Below, piece by piece: positions 5,854-8,145 of a DNA stretch of 8,145 nucleotides (positions are counted from its first letter, which is position 1; every line of letters starts with the position of its first letter). The stretch covers positions 1 through 8,145 of the forward strand of contig CAILMU010000132.1 in assembly GCA_903835325.1 (NCBI GenBank). The letters are read 5' to 3'. Below the pieces are notes generated by a model. That model did no database searches and was not told where the DNA came from. It saw nothing but the letters and a program-made list of their open reading frames with translations. This DNA comes from an uncultured Microcaldota archaeon. GTDB lineage: Archaea > Micrarchaeota > Micrarchaeia > Anstonellales > Bilamarchaeaceae. The translations under genes and the position numbers were made by a program.

Positions 5854-5987
5854 TTTTTTACCTCTTTTTCACAGATTCAAAACGCGCGTTCTCTCCATCA
5901 AAGTGTGCGGAAAGTGCGCAACAAAACCAGAGATAAGACTTTGTCTCCCGGTTCTTCCATCTACGAAAATGATATTGGAAGGAAAGG

Positions 5988-5995
5988 TTTTTAAA
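5988..5995 (-). promoter_or_regulatory. Probable TATA box upstream of rrp4
   Basis: On the minus strand this reads TTTAAAAA within TAATTTAAAAACC, a good archaeal TATA element in the gap between SBDS and rrp4. Transcription would begin near 5965, giving a leader of about 110 bases, long for archaea. A further promoter inside the leader is possible but I see no better element. Confidence 0.5.
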
Positions 5996-6012
5996 TTACT
6001 TTTCAGGCGCCT

Positions 6013-6702
6013 TCACAGCACTTTCGTCTCGATATTGCCCCCGGTCATCTTGTTCAATTTGTCGAAGAACTCGCCCTGCAAACCCCCGAATATCTCTACC
6101 ACCACCATAAGGTCGCCGTTCGAGCCCCATTCCTCCTTCTGGATGCCATAGCTCTTCAATGTCCCGTAGCATTTGTTGGCGAACTGCGCAGGCACCCTGA
6201 CGGCTATCCTGACCTTGTCGAATTTCAGCGGCAGGAGGGGCCGGAGCTCCTTCACCAGGCCGTCTATCTGCTCGCGCGGGTCCTTGAACGGGTCCACATG
6301 GAACTTGGTCTGCTCGATGGCGTTCTCCAGGCGCATCTGGGTGTGGGGTGTATTGGTGCGCGGATCGATCGCTTCCCGCAATAAGATCGCTATTATCTGC
6401 TTGCGCTTCTCCTCTACTTTCTTCCTCCTCTGCTCGGTCGTGAGCTGCACTTGGCCATGCTTCAAAATGTATTCCAGGATGCTGATGATGTCCGTGCTTC
6501 CGAACGCCTTCTGTATCTCGCTAGGTTTCGCCTTCTCGCCTTTCCTGGCATCCTCGTACACCTCGTCAGACACCAGGATGTTCTTCAGGTCGGGTTTGCG
6601 TTTCTCTATATAAGCATAAGCCGCTTCAGGGTCCACGTATATCTCGAAATGTTTCCCTTCCTTGTCATATGTCGCTAGGATCGCCTTGTCGAGTGATGTC
6701 AT
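6013..6702 (-). CDS. Ribosome maturation protein SBDS (Sdo1 family)
   Basis: The SBDS family acts on the maturing large ribosomal subunit; in eukaryotes it works with EFL1 to release eIF6, and archaeal members keep the fold. The 229-residue product shows the N-terminal FYSH domain (about 1-90, with ILVSDEVYEDARKGEKA around 42-58 and the helix of IISILEYILKHGQVQLT), the conserved QLTTEQRR, then domain II with TNTPHTQMRLENA (about 117-129) and KFHVDPFK. Domain III is a ferredoxin-like end (KVRIAVRVPAQFA ... VVVEIFGG). The length is normal. ATG 6702 is preceded by AGGT 8 bases upstream and by a TATA-like element. SBDS stands at the head of the exosome gene row in many archaea, usually next to the proteasome alpha gene; here the upstream neighbour is instead a divergent protein kinase. 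Confidence 0.96.
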   Translation of the reverse strand: MTSLDKAILATYDKEGKHFEIYVDPEAAYAYIEKRKPDLKNILVSDEVYEDARKGEKAKPSEIQKAFGSTDIISILEYILKHGQVQLTTEQRRKKVEEKRKQIIAILLREAIDPRTNTPHTQMRLENAIEQTKFHVDPFKDPREQIDGLVKELRPLLPLKFDKVRIAVRVPAQFANKCYGTLKSYGIQKEEWGSNGDLMVVVEIFGGLQGEFFDKLNKMTGGNIETKVL

Positions 6703-6736
6703 AGTGATACCTGCCTTCCTCCCGCTATTATGAAGC

Positions 6737-6747
6737 TAATATTAATA
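6737..6747 (-). promoter_or_regulatory. Probable TATA box of SBDS
   Basis: The minus strand reads TATTAATATTA, centred about 40 bases upstream of the SBDS ATG. A start about 25 bases downstream (near 6717) would give a leader of roughly 15 bases holding the AGGCAGGT ribosome binding site. The palindromic TTTTAAAA at 6777-6784 is an alternative. Confidence 0.45.
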
Positions 6748-6776
6748 GGGGTTTTGGCACCACTGGTTCCCGGCTG

Positions 6777-6800
6777 TTTTAAAAGTGTTGGTTTATATAA
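6777..6800 (+). promoter_or_regulatory. Probable promoter of the protein kinase gene
   Basis: Two TATA-like elements stand on the plus strand: TTTTAAAA at 6777-6784 and TTTATATAA at 6792-6800. The first would start transcription near 6806 and include the TTGAGGTG ribosome binding site (6812-6819) in the leader. The second would start near 6821 and give an almost leaderless message. The first is palindromic and could also serve SBDS in the other direction. Confidence 0.5.
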
Positions 6801-6825
6801 TTATTTGTAAGTTGAGGTGCATCTC

Positions 6826-8145
6826 TTGTCAGGGAGAAGGATAGAACTGCCGCCAGCGCAGGAACAGAAACCGATAGCACCAGCCCGGGCGGAGGCCAAA
6901 ACCCCCCTGGCGCGATCGGAGATATTAAAGCCTGACATTCAGCGCTCAGGAACATATAAAATCGGGGATCAAATCGATTGCGGTTATTTAATCTCATCAG
7001 TGATCGAGGGTGCCAATTCCACAATATACAAAGCCGTGTATGACCCCCGTTTCACCAGGGGTCCTGGCGAGTATCAAATGCCGGATACGATAGCGGTGAA
7101 GGAAATCAATCTTGCCAACTGCAAGGATTGGAAATCCTGGGAGCGGGGATCAAAGGAGTCGGTTGCAGGGATGAAAGTCCAGCACCCTAACCTCGCCCGA
7201 TATTATGACGGTTTCAAAGGTCAAAATCAGCTGGCTTTCTTCCAGGTGCGTGAATGGGTGGAAGGCGAGCCTCTCGATGCCCTTGCCAGGAAAAACGCAT
7301 TGACGGAAATGCAGAATGTCGATGCCGTCCTCCATGTGCTCGATGCGCTTATCGCCTTGCATTCGTGCGATCCACCGATCGTGCATCGCGATGTCAAACC
7401 CGCCAACGTGATCGCGGAAATCAAGGACGGGGGAATCTCCACCCTTAAACTCATCGACCTTGGTTCAGTGAAATTCCTCGGTCCGAATTCGTCCTGGACC
7501 ATGCCCGGGACCATCGGCTCCAAGGGTTTCATGGCACCCGAAGTCATCGCAGGCAAATCCTGCATCCAATCAGATATTTTCTCGGCAGGGGCCATGTTGC
7601 TTTATCTGAAGAGCGGAAAAAACGCAGACGATATCCTGAATCCGGTGGAAGGGACATACGATATCCCGGCAGAGATAAAGGACAAGCGATTGAGGGCGCT
7701 TCTCGAGAAATCCCTCCAGGGCCCGGTGAAGAAACGATACCAGAGCGCAATTGAGATGAAAGAGGCGCTTCTCGAGATAAAGAAGAATATGGTCACATCA
7801 CAAGAGCAGGTCAGGATTTCAGAGACGCTGAAAGAGACGTATTTCGGCCAGCCATCCACCCTTGAGGATCTGGATCGGTGGGACGGGCATTTCGAGAAAG
7901 CCCTTACGATAGGCGCGTTCGGTTTTGGTATCGCCGGAGGATTCATCGGCGCAATGACGAGTCAGAATCTAGGTAATATGCCAGAGTCTGCGTTTATCGG
8001 AGGAATGGTCGGAGCATTTGCAGGGGTGTTCGCCGTGTTCTCTGCTTGGGTGGCCACAAGTTATGCCTATAAAATATATCAGAGGCTTGCATACTCCCTG
8101 AAGAGGTCGTTCCAGCCAGGAAAATCCTTCAGATCGGCAAGGAAG
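6826..8145 (+). CDS. Membrane-anchored eukaryotic-type Ser/Thr protein kinase (runs off window)
   Basis: The frame is open from the start to the window edge (440 codons, no stop), so the gene is 3'-partial. It begins at TTG 6826, with GAGGTG 6 bases upstream; a GTG at 6817 is less likely. Residues 1-43 are Pro/Ala/Glu-rich. The kinase domain (about 50-315) has a modified glycine-rich loop (EGANSTIYKA, Gly62), the ATP lysine K92 in IAVKEI, a likely alpha-C Glu111, catalytic HRDVKPAN (D189, K191, N194), DLG in place of DFG (D211), APE (237-239) and the subdomain IX Asp250. All core catalytic residues are present, so it is probably active. Two glycine-rich hydrophobic segments (about 359-377 and 389-412) form a likely membrane hairpin, followed by a basic tail. 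The N-terminal kinase would face the cytoplasm. Substrates are unknown. Divergent from SBDS. Confidence 0.88.
   Translation, partial: MSGRRIELPPAQEQKPIAPARAEAKTPLARSEILKPDIQRSGTYKIGDQIDCGYLISSVIEGANSTIYKAVYDPRFTRGPGEYQMPDTIAVKEINLANCKDWKSWERGSKESVAGMKVQHPNLARYYDGFKGQNQLAFFQVREWVEGEPLDALARKNALTEMQNVDAVLHVLDALIALHSCDPPIVHRDVKPANVIAEIKDGGISTLKLIDLGSVKFLGPNSSWTMPGTIGSKGFMAPEVIAGKSCIQSDIFSAGAMLLYLKSGKNADDILNPVEGTYDIPAEIKDKRLRALLEKSLQGPVKKRYQSAIEMKEALLEIKKNMVTSQEQVRISETLKETYFGQPSTLEDLDRWDGHFEKALTIGAFGFGIAGGFIGAMTSQNLGNMPESAFIGGMVGAFAGVFAVFSAWVATSYAYKIYQRLAYSLKRSFQPGKSFRSARK

Noticed and set aside
6826..8145. RIO-type kinase
   Set aside because: RIO kinases lack the APE motif and activation segment; this protein has HRDVKPAN, DLG and MAPE in normal order, so it is of the eukaryotic-type family.
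1..8145. CRISPR arrays, tRNA or rRNA genes, insertion sequences
   Set aside because: No regularly spaced repeats, cloverleaf-like segments, transposase-like frames or terminal inverted repeats were seen.

Overview
The window is archaeal chromosome. It carries the conserved archaeal exosome superoperon on the minus strand (reading down from about 6700 to 164): SBDS, rrp4, rrp41, rrp42, rpl37Ae (eL43), rpo12, a Brix-family gene, KEOPS pcc1, prefoldin beta, a DHH phosphoesterase and purA. TATA-like elements, Shine-Dalgarno-led starts, frequent TTG starts and tight or overlapping gene spacing fit an archaeon. The shrunken Brix and the altered Rpo12 suggest a reduced or fast-evolving lineage, possibly DPANN, but the sequence alone does not settle the taxon.

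Layout. 1-129 (+) is the lysine-rich C-terminal end of an unidentified protein, convergent with purA. 164-6702 (-) is an almost gapless row of information-processing genes: RNA 3'-end processing and decay (Rrp4/Rrp41/Rrp42), 60S-type ribosome maturation (SBDS), a ribosomal protein (eL43), an RNA polymerase subunit (Rpo12), a Brix-type rRNA-biogenesis factor, tRNA t6A modification (Pcc1), chaperoning (prefoldin beta), a DHH-type phosphoesterase and AMP synthesis (PurA). Only two internal gaps exceed 100 bases (2535-2642 and 5854-6012); each holds a TATA-like element, so the row is probably at least three transcription units. 6703-6825 is a divergent promoter region. 6826-8145 (+) is an open-ended gene for a eukaryotic-type Ser/Thr protein kinase with a C-terminal pair of glycine-rich membrane helices.

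The two most unusual points lie side by side at 2894-3258. First, a 44-codon gene is clearly Rpo12 by its N-terminal EYK and its RPPVAKEVK tail, yet all four zinc-binding cysteines are replaced. Second, the following TTG-started gene has an excellent Brix N-terminus (FTTSR ... RGKK) but stops after about 77 residues, one half of the usual two-repeat domain, in an ATGA overlap with pcc1. Genes of this cluster therefore appear to have been retained in altered form. The kinase divergent from SBDS is the only obvious signalling gene.
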